From Cycloclasticus sp. (lineage in GTDB: Bacteria; Pseudomonadota; Gammaproteobacteria; Methylococcales; Cycloclasticaceae), in contig JAESRY010000070.1 of the NCBI GenBank assembly GCA_016764415.1, forward strand, positions 521 through 10,642: 10,122 nucleotides of DNA, in the 5' to 3' direction. This document shows, one piece after another, positions 1 through 6,181 of this stretch (positions within the stretch are counted from its first letter, which is position 1; each line of letters starts with the position of its first letter). The notes below the pieces were generated by a model, which was not told the DNA's origin, made no database searches, and saw only the letters and a list, made by a program, of their open reading frames with translations. The position numbers and the translations under genes were made by a program.

Positions 1-17
1 TTTTGAATTCTATCCAT
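1..17 (-). CDS. Start of next gene, probably a tyrosine autokinase (partial)
   Basis: An ATG at 17-15 opens a frame reading M-D-R-I-Q before the window ends. It lies 30 bases after the stop of the chain-length gene on the same strand. Many CpsD/CapB/Wzc-type tyrosine kinases in EPS loci start with M-D/E-R-I-x-x-A-L, and the chain-length protein here has no kinase domain, so a separate kinase is expected next. Only five codons are visible, so the identification is inference from context, and no good ribosome binding site is seen. Confidence 0.35.
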
Positions 18-47
18 TTTTTATCTTGTTAAATTAAATCCAATTAA

Positions 48-1670
48 TTACAGCATGCTAATCTTGCGCAGAACCTTAAACCAAATTATTTCAAGATCCA
101 TAACAAAAAAATGAACGCCCAACATTACGATAATAATCAGCCCTGCTAGCCAATATAATTTCACATACACACTTTGAGCTTTATATATCTTTACATACCA
201 ACTTTGCGTCGCATTAACACCATCACTCTTTACTGTAATAAGCGGCACGACGACTAACGGAGGAGCCCCAACGATACGAGTCAATTCATTGTATCCGCGA
301 ACACCCCCTACCAATATTTCAAACAACAAGGCTAAGCCAACACCGATTCCTATCGATGCGACTACTCCCATTAAAAATATTTTTGGACGATTAGGTTTTT
401 CTGGTTTATTAGGCACCAATGGTGGCTCGATAAGGGTAAAGCTTTCACCTTTATTCTCAGACTCTAAATTTTGAGCCAGTTCTGCTTGCAATTCCTTTGC
501 CCTCAACTCTTGATATTTAGCTAGATTATTCTGGTAATCACGGACTAAATCTTCATACGCACGCTTAACTTGATGCGTTTCAGCCACTCTTTTTTCAAAC
601 TCATTTAATTTTCCATTGATTATCTTTCTGCGCACCTGAATTCTTTTAATCTCTCTTTCAGAAGAATCTATTTTCGAATTTATCTTCAAAAGTAATGGGC
701 TTTTATATCTAGTACCTACTACTGTTTTTTTAGCCGCATTAGTACCCAATTGTTTTTCAAGGCTTTTTATTTGTCGCTTTAAGCGCTTGATATCTGGGTG
801 ACTTTCAGAATATTTATCTTGTAACGCAGCATACTGAGCCTTAGCTTGAGATAGCTGTTGAGCCGGACTAGCCGCTTGTTGAGAGCCGACTGATGGTAAT
901 AACGCATCTAAATTCGCTAATTCCAAACTCATTGTCATTATTTGGTCTTTTAAAACCATTATATTGTTTTGGCCCGTCACTAGCTGTTCCTGAAGCTTTT
1001 CTACCATGGATAAGTTATATGGCAACAGTTCCGGCAAGCTGTCATTAAACTCTTCTTTAAAATCAGCGATTTTCTTTTCTAGAGACTGAATTTTTCGTTG
1101 GAACTTATCCCCTTCTTCTTTTAAGAATGCCCGGGTTTCATTTGCTCGTGCCGTTCTCGTTTTAACGTTTTCATTTAAAAATTGAGTGGTTAATTCGTTT
1201 GCTATTTTTTGGGCCATTACAGGATCTTCATCCATAAATGACACATTAAAAGCAATGTTTGCTCGTTTAGATCTACCGCTACGCGGGTCGGTTACGTTAG
1301 CTTGAACCATGTCAACCGACATGTTTTGACGAAACAAACCCACAATGACTGAAGGTGCTGATTTTTTAACTGTTTCTGGATATAAATGGTATTTTTTTAC
1401 AATCCCCATCACCCTTGATGTCGTCATTAGTTTTTGCTTAATAACGGCTATTCGTTGATCTGCATAACTGGTGACTGTTGAACGAACCAGATCAATCGGG
1501 ATTTCCTGTGCCTCAATTAGTATTAGCCCCGTCGATTTATATGTGGCGGGCAAAAGCAGTGCTACCGCTGCTGACACTAAGATTAAAAAAATCGCAGGAT
1601 AAATAACAATCTTTTTATGGCGTTTAAGTATCTCTAGGTATTCACTTATTCCTTTAACTTCTTCTTCCAT
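48..1670 (-). CDS. Polysaccharide chain-length determinant (Wzz/GumC-like)
   Basis: Inner-membrane co-polymerase of the polysaccharide co-polymerase family, which sets EPS chain length and contacts the outer-membrane exporter. A Wzz domain starts at the N-terminus (ISEYLEILKRHKK), followed by a membrane helix at about residues 21-41. The conserved stretch EIPIDLVRSTVTSYADQRI comes next. The periplasmic part, about residues 160-400, is charged and predicted coiled coil. A proline-rich motif (PNKPEKPNRPK) leads into a second membrane helix at about 430-452. A third hydrophobic segment near 505-525 precedes a tail (DLEIIWFKVLRKI) typical of GumC-like proteins. There is no Walker A or tyrosine-rich kinase tail. 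The frame can be read from TTG at 1685, but ATG at 1670 is preferred: it lies 15 bases after the barrel stop with an AGAG-like site just upstream. It is the last gene of the export trio. Confidence 0.88.
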   Translation of the reverse strand: MEEEVKGISEYLEILKRHKKIVIYPAIFLILVSAAVALLLPATYKSTGLILIEAQEIPIDLVRSTVTSYADQRIAVIKQKLMTTSRVMGIVKKYHLYPETVKKSAPSVIVGLFRQNMSVDMVQANVTDPRSGRSKRANIAFNVSFMDEDPVMAQKIANELTTQFLNENVKTRTARANETRAFLKEEGDKFQRKIQSLEKKIADFKEEFNDSLPELLPYNLSMVEKLQEQLVTGQNNIMVLKDQIMTMSLELANLDALLPSVGSQQAASPAQQLSQAKAQYAALQDKYSESHPDIKRLKRQIKSLEKQLGTNAAKKTVVGTRYKSPLLLKINSKIDSSEREIKRIQVRRKIINGKLNEFEKRVAETHQVKRAYEDLVRDYQNNLAKYQELRAKELQAELAQNLESENKGESFTLIEPPLVPNKPEKPNRPKIFLMGVVASIGIGVGLALLFEILVGGVRGYNELTRIVGAPPLVVVPLITVKSDGVNATQSWYVKIYKAQSVYVKLYWLAGLIIIVMLGVHFFVMDLEIIWFKVLRKISML

Positions 1671-1685
1671 TTTTACTCTACCCAA

Positions 1686-2855
1686 TTAGCGTGAAACGCT
1701 AAAACCATCCCAATTGTAATTAAACGTTAACATCACTGCATTGCTGCTTACTCTTGTATCATTCACAGATTCTTTTTGTTGGCGATACCTATACGTCAAC
1801 GCAATACTAGCATCAGGTGAGAGCTTTAAATTAATAGCCGGTGACACACTAATATTTTCTCGTTTATCGCTGGAATTAACTCTTGCGGAAGATGTTTGTT
1901 GAATACTTGCGCGAATACTTGTAGAAAGAACGTCTGACAAATCCCTTGACCAATTAATACTGAACTTATCTATTTCGTTTACACCACCATCAATCGATGG
2001 CGATATTGAACGTGAAACACCTATACTCGCAGTGTCTACATCTTTTTTATACGAAACATTAACATTTAAAGACGAACCGGTTGTACTCCCGTTACTTGTT
2101 ACATTGGCTGCATCCTTTTGCTCACTGTCTAACTGCCGAATACCTACGCTACCATTAATAGACCAAATTTCAGACATTTCATATTGTGATGTTAATGATA
2201 AATTATATGTATCATCATCTGATGAGCTAGCAAGCCCGGTGGATTTGTTATTACTAACCGTTAAAGCAACGCCACCATTAAGGCGCTCTGTGAATTTGTG
2301 CGTCCAACTTGTTGTTAATGAACGACTCTTGCTATCACTAAAATCTACCGTAGAAGATTCTTGCTTAACATAACTACCTCTTACTCCCAATACATCACGC
2401 TCTGTCAATTGGTAACTAAATGAAGGCGCAATTGTTTCTGACGTATTAATCGAATTCGTTTCAAAATCACCAGTATTATCCGCCGCCAAACTTCTACTTG
2501 TTCGTTCTTGGTAGCTAACCCCTAAGCCCCAACTGCTTCTTTGTGTCTGATATTGCGTATTAAAGCGCCAAAAAGGATTCTCTGTATTCAGCTCACTCGA
2601 CTCATCGTAACGATCCACGACATAACCTGTATTAAATGATACGTTCATATTTTCAAGGTTATATGCTGCACTTAATGTCGGGCTCATTCTCGAGTGGTAG
2701 TCTCCGATTTTGTTGGTATCGCGCATGAAAATATTATCATCGTATTCTAATGACGGATCAACACTACCCGACAACGACCATTGCGCCGCATGCACAGCCG
2801 GCATACTAAACACACTAATTATTGCTACTGAAATTATTTTATACATTGAAAGCAT
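1686..2855 (-). CDS. Outer-membrane beta-barrel protein of the EPS export set
   Basis: A 389-residue protein with a Sec signal peptide (cleavage probably after VHA near residue 23). The mature part consists of alternating polar/hydrophobic strands and Ser/Asn/Asp-rich turns, with repeated aromatic strand ends, as in a beta-barrel. Early residues (DPSLEYDDNIFMRD) resemble the start of the beta-barrel proteins found beside exosortase/EPS genes (TIGR03016-like or BBP2-like). Exact family membership was not tested. The last residue is Arg rather than the usual aromatic residue recognised by the Bam machinery. The start is two bases after the export-protein stop, which implies translational coupling. 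Its place between the export protein and the chain-length gene suggests it is the outer-membrane pore for the polymer. A second ATG three codons in is possible. Confidence 0.8.
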   Translation of the reverse strand: MLSMYKIISVAIISVFSMPAVHAAQWSLSGSVDPSLEYDDNIFMRDTNKIGDYHSRMSPTLSAAYNLENMNVSFNTGYVVDRYDESSELNTENPFWRFNTQYQTQRSSWGLGVSYQERTSRSLAADNTGDFETNSINTSETIAPSFSYQLTERDVLGVRGSYVKQESSTVDFSDSKSRSLTTSWTHKFTERLNGGVALTVSNNKSTGLASSSDDDTYNLSLTSQYEMSEIWSINGSVGIRQLDSEQKDAANVTSNGSTTGSSLNVNVSYKKDVDTASIGVSRSISPSIDGGVNEIDKFSINWSRDLSDVLSTSIRASIQQTSSARVNSSDKRENISVSPAINLKLSPDASIALTYRYRQQKESVNDTRVSSNAVMLTFNYNWDGFSVSR

Positions 2856-2857
2856 AC

Positions 2858-3397
2858 CTACGGAACAACGATGACATCACCGCTTTTAAGTTTAATATTG
2901 CTGGATACATCGCCGCCTTTTATATCTGCATATCGTACATGTATGACCTTGTCGCCGCGAATGACTGAAATATTATTTTCTTCTGCATAAGGCGATAAGC
3001 CACCTGCCATACTTAGCGCCTGCATAACATTAAATCGTCTATTCATAACAAAGCTGCCTGGGTTAGAAATTTTGCCTAACACATGCACCGTATTACCACT
3101 TACGCTACTTACAACAATGGTTACTAACGGATCTGAGAGAAATTCAGTCAATTTCTTCTTAAGCGCCAATTGCAGCTCTGTTACGCTTTTTCCTTCAGCA
3201 AGAATTTCACCCGCGAGAGGAAAAGAAATCATTCCATCGGGTAAAACAATGACTGTTTTTACAAGCGTGGTCTCTTTCCAAACAGAAACATCAAGAATAT
3301 CACCTGGGTTAAGCAGGTAACGATCTGCAGCAATAGCCGCATTACCCACTAAAATCAATGTCATCCAAAAACTAAATCGCAAAAAAATACATTTCAT
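2858..3397 (-). CDS. Short periplasmic polysaccharide export protein (Wza-like OPX)
   Basis: A 179-residue polysaccharide export protein. After a signal peptide (about 1-23, site AIA|AD) comes the Poly_export domain (YLLNPGDILDVSVWKE ... LPDGMISFPLAGEI ... DPLVTIVV). One SLBB-type domain follows (VHVLGKISNPGSFVMNRR, then NVMQALSMAGGLSPYA), ending in GDVIVVP. It is about half the length of E. coli Wza, which has about 380 residues. It lacks Wza's further repeats and the C-terminal amphipathic helix that forms the outer-membrane pore. No Cys lies at the cleavage site, so it is not a lipoprotein. The adjacent barrel probably provides the membrane pore. ATG 3397 has an AGAGGG site (3409-3404) at good distance. 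It begins the export operon after the terminator of the upstream gene. Confidence 0.9.
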   Translation of the reverse strand: MKCIFLRFSFWMTLILVGNAAIAADRYLLNPGDILDVSVWKETTLVKTVIVLPDGMISFPLAGEILAEGKSVTELQLALKKKLTEFLSDPLVTIVVSSVSGNTVHVLGKISNPGSFVMNRRFNVMQALSMAGGLSPYAEENNISVIRGDKVIHVRYADIKGGDVSSNIKLKSGDVIVVP

Positions 3398-3426
3398 CTG
3401 CCACCCTCTTTATTAAATTTTTACTA

Positions 3427-3432
3427 AGTATA
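3427..3432 (-). promoter_or_regulatory. Candidate -10 box for the export operon
   Basis: A TATACT hexamer on the minus strand lies about 30 bases before the export-protein start and just past the T-tract of the preceding terminator. The export genes need some promoter if the terminator is efficient, and this is the best -10 match in the short gap. The -35 region would fall in the terminator stem and matches poorly, so the call is weak. Read-through from upstream is the alternative. Confidence 0.25.
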
Positions 3433-3442
3433 GCTTACAAAC

Positions 3443-3470
3443 AAAAAAAAGGGAGCATAAGCTCCCTTTT
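3443..3470 (-). terminator. Rho-independent terminator after the PEP-CTERM gene
   Basis: On the minus strand a perfect GGGAGC/GCTCCC stem with loop TTAT is followed by eight T residues. AAAA before the stem can pair with the first T residues to extend it to ten pairs. It lies about 75 bases after the stop at 3544. It closes the PEP-CTERM transcript and separates it from the export genes. The four T residues on the plus side make weak activity in the other direction possible. Confidence 0.92.
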
Positions 3471-3543
3471 ATATCCAACCATATTATTAACTTTAGGTTA
3501 CTGAAATTACCGCCCTTAACCCTTAATTAAAAATATTTAATAA

Positions 3544-4047
3544 CTACGCTGCTACCGCTGCTTTACGACGTAAGCCGAAAAAGCCAAGTAGAGCTGGTGC
3601 AAATAAGAACAATGCAGCAGGTATTGGTGTAGCAATACGCAAATCATAGTTACTAGCCGCAACTGCATTAGTGATATCGATATAAACATTATATACAGTA
3701 TTAGCTGCTAACACCCAAAAATATGAAGCCGAACCATTAGGCCCTACTGCATTTACAGCTAGATTTATAAGACTATTACCATCAAATAATGAAACAGTTG
3801 ACCCTGGTGTTAAAGGGTTAAATGTAACTGATAAGTAACCGCCAGATAACGCATCTGTTGTAACTGTATACACATCGTTGATAGTTTCACCACTGTTTTG
3901 ACTAGATGACCAATCAGCAGTTACAAGGTTACCCGAACCAAATTTTACGGCTCCAGCATTACCAACAGCACCAGTCAAAGTCAAAGTCGCAGCATTAACA
4001 CTTACAGCAAACAACATCCCCACTATTAAAAACATTACTTTTTTCAT
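3544..4047 (-). CDS. Small secreted protein with PEP-CTERM/VPLPA-type sorting signal
   Basis: A 167-residue probable exosortase substrate. It has an N-terminal Sec signal peptide (KK start, hydrophobic core, site VNA|AT near residue 19) and a C-terminal tripartite tail from about 141. The tail has the motif PIPAAL, a hydrophobic helix (FLFAPALLGFFGL), then RRK and a short Ala-rich end. This matches the PEP-CTERM class, VPLPA-like variant, in which exosortase cleaves at the motif and the protein is released or attached outside the cell. The roughly 120-residue middle is rich in Ser, Asn, Thr, Gly and Val, has no Cys and looks like a small beta-sandwich. The DALSGGYLSVTF ... YNVYIDI ... YDLRI pattern recalls PPC-like domains, but this is only resemblance. 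AAAGGA at 4060-4055 is the ribosome binding site. The gene stands alone between its own riboswitch leader and terminator. No exosortase gene is in the window. Confidence 0.85.
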   Translation of the reverse strand: MKKVMFLIVGMLFAVSVNAATLTLTGAVGNAGAVKFGSGNLVTADWSSSQNSGETINDVYTVTTDALSGGYLSVTFNPLTPGSTVSLFDGNSLINLAVNAVGPNGSASYFWVLAANTVYNVYIDITNAVAASNYDLRIATPIPAALFLFAPALLGFFGLRRKAAVAA

Positions 4048-4079
4048 AATTTTTTCCTTTAAATTAAATTTAATTTTCT

Positions 4080-4172
4080 AAGTAATGTAACTCAGCCATC
4101 TTTAAAGAATTGCGCGCTTTTTAAAGACCTGAAGCTTTCCGTCCTTGGTTCACACCAAGTTTGGCTTAATTT
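4080..4172 (-). promoter_or_regulatory. Probable cyclic-di-GMP class I (GEMM) riboswitch
   Basis: The minus strand shows the GEMM-I order of conserved blocks. AAGC (4167-4164) pairs with GCUU (4135-4132). Inside are GCCAAAC (4165-4159), a six-pair P2 hairpin CUUGGU-GUGA-ACCAAG with a GNRA loop (4159-4144), and GGACGGAAAGC (4144-4134). CAGGUCUUUAAA follows, opening P3, whose arms 4127-4120 and 4106-4099 are perfectly complementary over eight pairs. The closing block GAUGGCUGAGUUAC (4100-4087) matches the family's 3' end (Vc2: AGGUAGCGGGGUUACC). The usual G-C pair below P2 appears swapped to C-G, which keeps pairing. The aptamer ends about 35 bases before the start codon with no clear terminator between, so control may act on translation. 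Whether ligand turns the gene on or off cannot be read from the sequence. Confidence 0.8.
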
Positions 4173-4200
4173 TAATACCTTAACCATTTAAAGTATTAAA
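4171..4200. repeat. Inverted repeat upstream of the riboswitch
   Basis: TTTAATAC (4171-4178) and GTATTAAA (4193-4200) form a perfect eight-base inverted repeat with a 14-base loop, immediately 5' of the aptamer in the leader. It could be an extra leader hairpin or an operator. AT-rich composition makes chance occurrence possible. Confidence 0.4.
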
Positions 4201-4204
4201 AACC

Positions 4205-4236
4205 AACTAACCAAACAATCAATTAGTTAGTTAGTT
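4205..4236. repeat. TTAG tandem repeat with facing inverted copy
   Basis: TTAG is repeated in tandem at 4223-4234, and AACTAAC (4205-4211) is the inverse of GTTAGTT (4226-4232). On the minus strand TTGATT within this area could serve as a -35 box 18 bases before a poor -10 (TAATAC), so the riboswitch promoter may lie here. The evidence is weak. Confidence 0.3.
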
Positions 4237-4587
4237 AAGCACCAATGTATATAAATTTTAAAACCTCGTCTATTGTACTTTGGTACTAGTTTCTAATGAA
4301 AAAGCATCTTATTTAATAAAGATTGCTCAAACATTAGTCGCAGATTTGATTGTATAGACATAGCTGTCGCAAATAAAGGGTTATCTTGAAGCTGTCATAT
4401 AACTACAAACGCTGCATGCAAAACGCCAATGCCCTGTATTAAGACATTTACGTAGAAAAAAAATTTCTGTTTCTAGACAAGGCGAAATGCGCGGAAAGAT
4501 GGCTTTTACTAGAGAAAATGACCGGTTGAGCATTTTTTAACGCCACATAGGGACAAAATAACTTTCGTGCGAGGGTCTCACCTTTAG
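4237..4587. other. Non-coding spacer upstream of the riboswitch unit
   Basis: No credible gene is visible. A 50-codon minus frame (4533-4381) has no ribosome binding site and no recognisable domain. The part 4440-4585 is richer in G and C and in short inverted repeats than 4240-4440. Examples are AGAAA/TTTCT around an A-tract at 4455, AAAATG/CATTTT at 4515-4536 flanking ACCGGT, and a mismatched hairpin at 4567-4581. It may be a dispersed intergenic repeat. The promoter for the PEP-CTERM unit must lie in or just after this stretch, but no convincing box was found. No strong terminator is seen after the transferase stop. Confidence 0.4.
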
Positions 4588-5997
4588 CTAATAAGCATTT
4601 TTATTTACGAAACCTTTGAAAATAGTAAGGAATATAATTTTAAGATCCAAACCGATTGACCATGTTTGAATGTATTTAAGGTCATAGTGCACACGTTCTT
4701 CCATTTTATCTAACGTATCTGTTTCGCCCCTAAACCCTTTAATTTGCGCTAAGCCCGTAATGCCTGGCTTTACTTTGTGCCGTAACATATAACCTTGTAT
4801 CTTATTTCGGTATTCCTCATTGTGCGCCACCGCATGTGGCCGTGGCCCAACAATGGACATACTGCCACCTAGCGCATTAAAGAATTGAGGCAATTCATCC
4901 AACGAGGTTTTCCGTAAAAGCCTGCCTAAAGAAGTTACCCGCTCGTCATTTTTTGAGGCTTGATTTATAATCAAGCCATTATCTTCTACTCTCATGGAAC
5001 GGAATTTCCATACTTTTATCCTTTTCCCATCTGCTCCGTAACGATCTTGTTTGAACAATACAGGGCCTGGCGACGTTAATTTGATCAGCAATGTAACAAC
5101 TAACATAATTGGTGCAATCAATATAAGGATAACAATACTTAACACGATGTCTTCTAGACGCTTCAGGATGGAATCCAAACCCGCGAAAGGCGTTTCATAA
5201 ATACTAATCGCTGTGATGCCTTGGTAGTCCACCCAACGAGAATTAATCAAGTTGAATATAAACAAATCAGGCACGAGATACACCGATGCTGTAGTGTCAG
5301 CAAGCGCTTCTGTTAATTTTTTAATCCTATGTTCAGCAGACATCGCTAATGTAATAAATACCGTATCTATTTTGCCGCTTTTACAGTCTTCTATTAATTG
5401 TTTAGTATGCAAAACATCACCTGCGGACTCTTTACTTAAGCGACGCCCCTCCGACTGATCGCCCCTGTCATCATAATAACCGGCGAATCTATACCCACTC
5501 CATTCCATTCTGTCAAAAGCAATTTTAAGACGGGCAGCTAGGGGTGTTACCCCCACGATAGCGACTGCACGTGTGTTGTAACCTTTTGCTCGCAGAAAAC
5601 CCAGTATTGCTCGCACAACGGCATGCCACGAAACAAGCTCTATGGGTGTTAGGACAATCCAATAAAGGATGGGTTCGTCACTATATATATGAGTCTGAAA
5701 AAATAGCAGCCCCCCCATAATTAAGATAAAAATACCGGATAACCATGAAAATAAAACAGCCACTATCTCCTCTCGCAGCTTTCCGCCCCGCCAAGAACGG
5801 TAGGTATCTTGCGATTCAGCAAAAAAATTAAACGCGACAATAGACAGTAATGCAACAGGCAAATATAACGGCTTCCATTCCGCTTCAAGCAAATCAACCG
5901 ATGCAATAAACGTTAATAAAATAATGCTGCTATCTACCAATCTAGATATCGCATTTATTTTTGAGTCGTATTGTCTAATCTTTCCTTGGCGCTGCAT
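4588..5997 (-). CDS. Undecaprenyl-phosphate hexose-1-phosphate transferase (WcaJ-like)
   Basis: Polyprenol-phosphate sugar-phosphotransferase that starts EPS repeat-unit assembly by moving a hexose-1-phosphate, probably glucose, from UDP-sugar to undecaprenyl phosphate in the inner membrane. The N-terminal half has four hydrophobic segments (about residues 20-35, 45-62, 83-107 and 115-135). A Rossmann-like CoA_binding_3 domain follows, with AVAIVGVTPLAARL, where the usual third glycine is Ala. A further membrane segment (about 287-308) leads into the Bac_transf catalytic domain: SPGPVLFKQDRYG, KFRSM, SLDELPQFFNALGGSMSIVGPRPH and VKPGITGLAQIKGFRGET. At about 469 residues it is full length. TTG at 6003 is in frame, but ATG at 5997 is preferred because the AGGGA site is about ten bases before it and only about four before the TTG. 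Sugar specificity cannot be seen. Confidence 0.93.
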   Translation of the reverse strand: MQRQGKIRQYDSKINAISRLVDSSIILLTFIASVDLLEAEWKPLYLPVALLSIVAFNFFAESQDTYRSWRGGKLREEIVAVLFSWLSGIFILIMGGLLFFQTHIYSDEPILYWIVLTPIELVSWHAVVRAILGFLRAKGYNTRAVAIVGVTPLAARLKIAFDRMEWSGYRFAGYYDDRGDQSEGRRLSKESAGDVLHTKQLIEDCKSGKIDTVFITLAMSAEHRIKKLTEALADTTASVYLVPDLFIFNLINSRWVDYQGITAISIYETPFAGLDSILKRLEDIVLSIVILILIAPIMLVVTLLIKLTSPGPVLFKQDRYGADGKRIKVWKFRSMRVEDNGLIINQASKNDERVTSLGRLLRKTSLDELPQFFNALGGSMSIVGPRPHAVAHNEEYRNKIQGYMLRHKVKPGITGLAQIKGFRGETDTLDKMEERVHYDLKYIQTWSIGLDLKIIFLTIFKGFVNKNAY

Positions 5998-6077
5998 CTG
6001 CAAATGTTCCCTGCTTATTGTTGTACGCGGTGTATATATTTCAACCGCAACGATTTACGTATTTTTAACAAGCTTAG

Positions 6078-6127
6078 TTGAATTTTTCGATTTAATTCAA
6101 AAATCGTACCTCCTTAGCGAAGAGAGG
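6078..6127 (-). other. Hairpin cluster between rmlB and the transferase gene
   Basis: On the minus strand CCTC-t-CTT/AAG-GAGG (6127-6109, loop CGCT) is followed after five bases by TTTTT, which resembles a weak intrinsic terminator. Just beyond lie two overlapping, mutually exclusive hairpins: CGATTT/AAATCG (6106-6088) and TTGAATT/AATTCAA (6100-6078). They may partly end the rml transcript or act as an attenuator before the transferase gene. No promoter is convincing in this 180-base gap. Confidence 0.35.
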
Positions 6128-6181
6128 CCTTACTTCCCCACTTCATACCGAGAAACTCAAGCTTTTATACCGCCTGATTTT

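Noticed and set aside
2032..2373. 113-codon plus-strand frame inside the beta-barrel gene
   Set aside because: Entirely antisense to a gene with a signal peptide and tight coupling to its neighbour; no independent support.
4362..4396. Two direct copies of AGCTGTC 28 bases apart as possible operator sites
   Set aside because: Only seven bases, no dyad symmetry, and no link to a known regulator; compatible with chance.
4200..4400. Search for a sigma-54 (-24/-12) promoter, as used by some PEP-CTERM genes
   Set aside because: No TGGCAC-N5-TTGC-like pair at proper spacing was found; only single GG or GC elements.
4381..4533. 50-codon open frame on the minus strand in the large spacer
   Set aside because: No ribosome binding site, no recognisable domain or signal, Cys/Phe-rich composition unlike the neighbours, and it overlaps the inverted-repeat block.
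6167..6174. GGCGGTAT on the minus strand, near the ops element GGCGGTAG that recruits RfaH
   Set aside because: One base off the core, not near an operon start with a visible promoter, and no JUMPStart context; chance match is likely.
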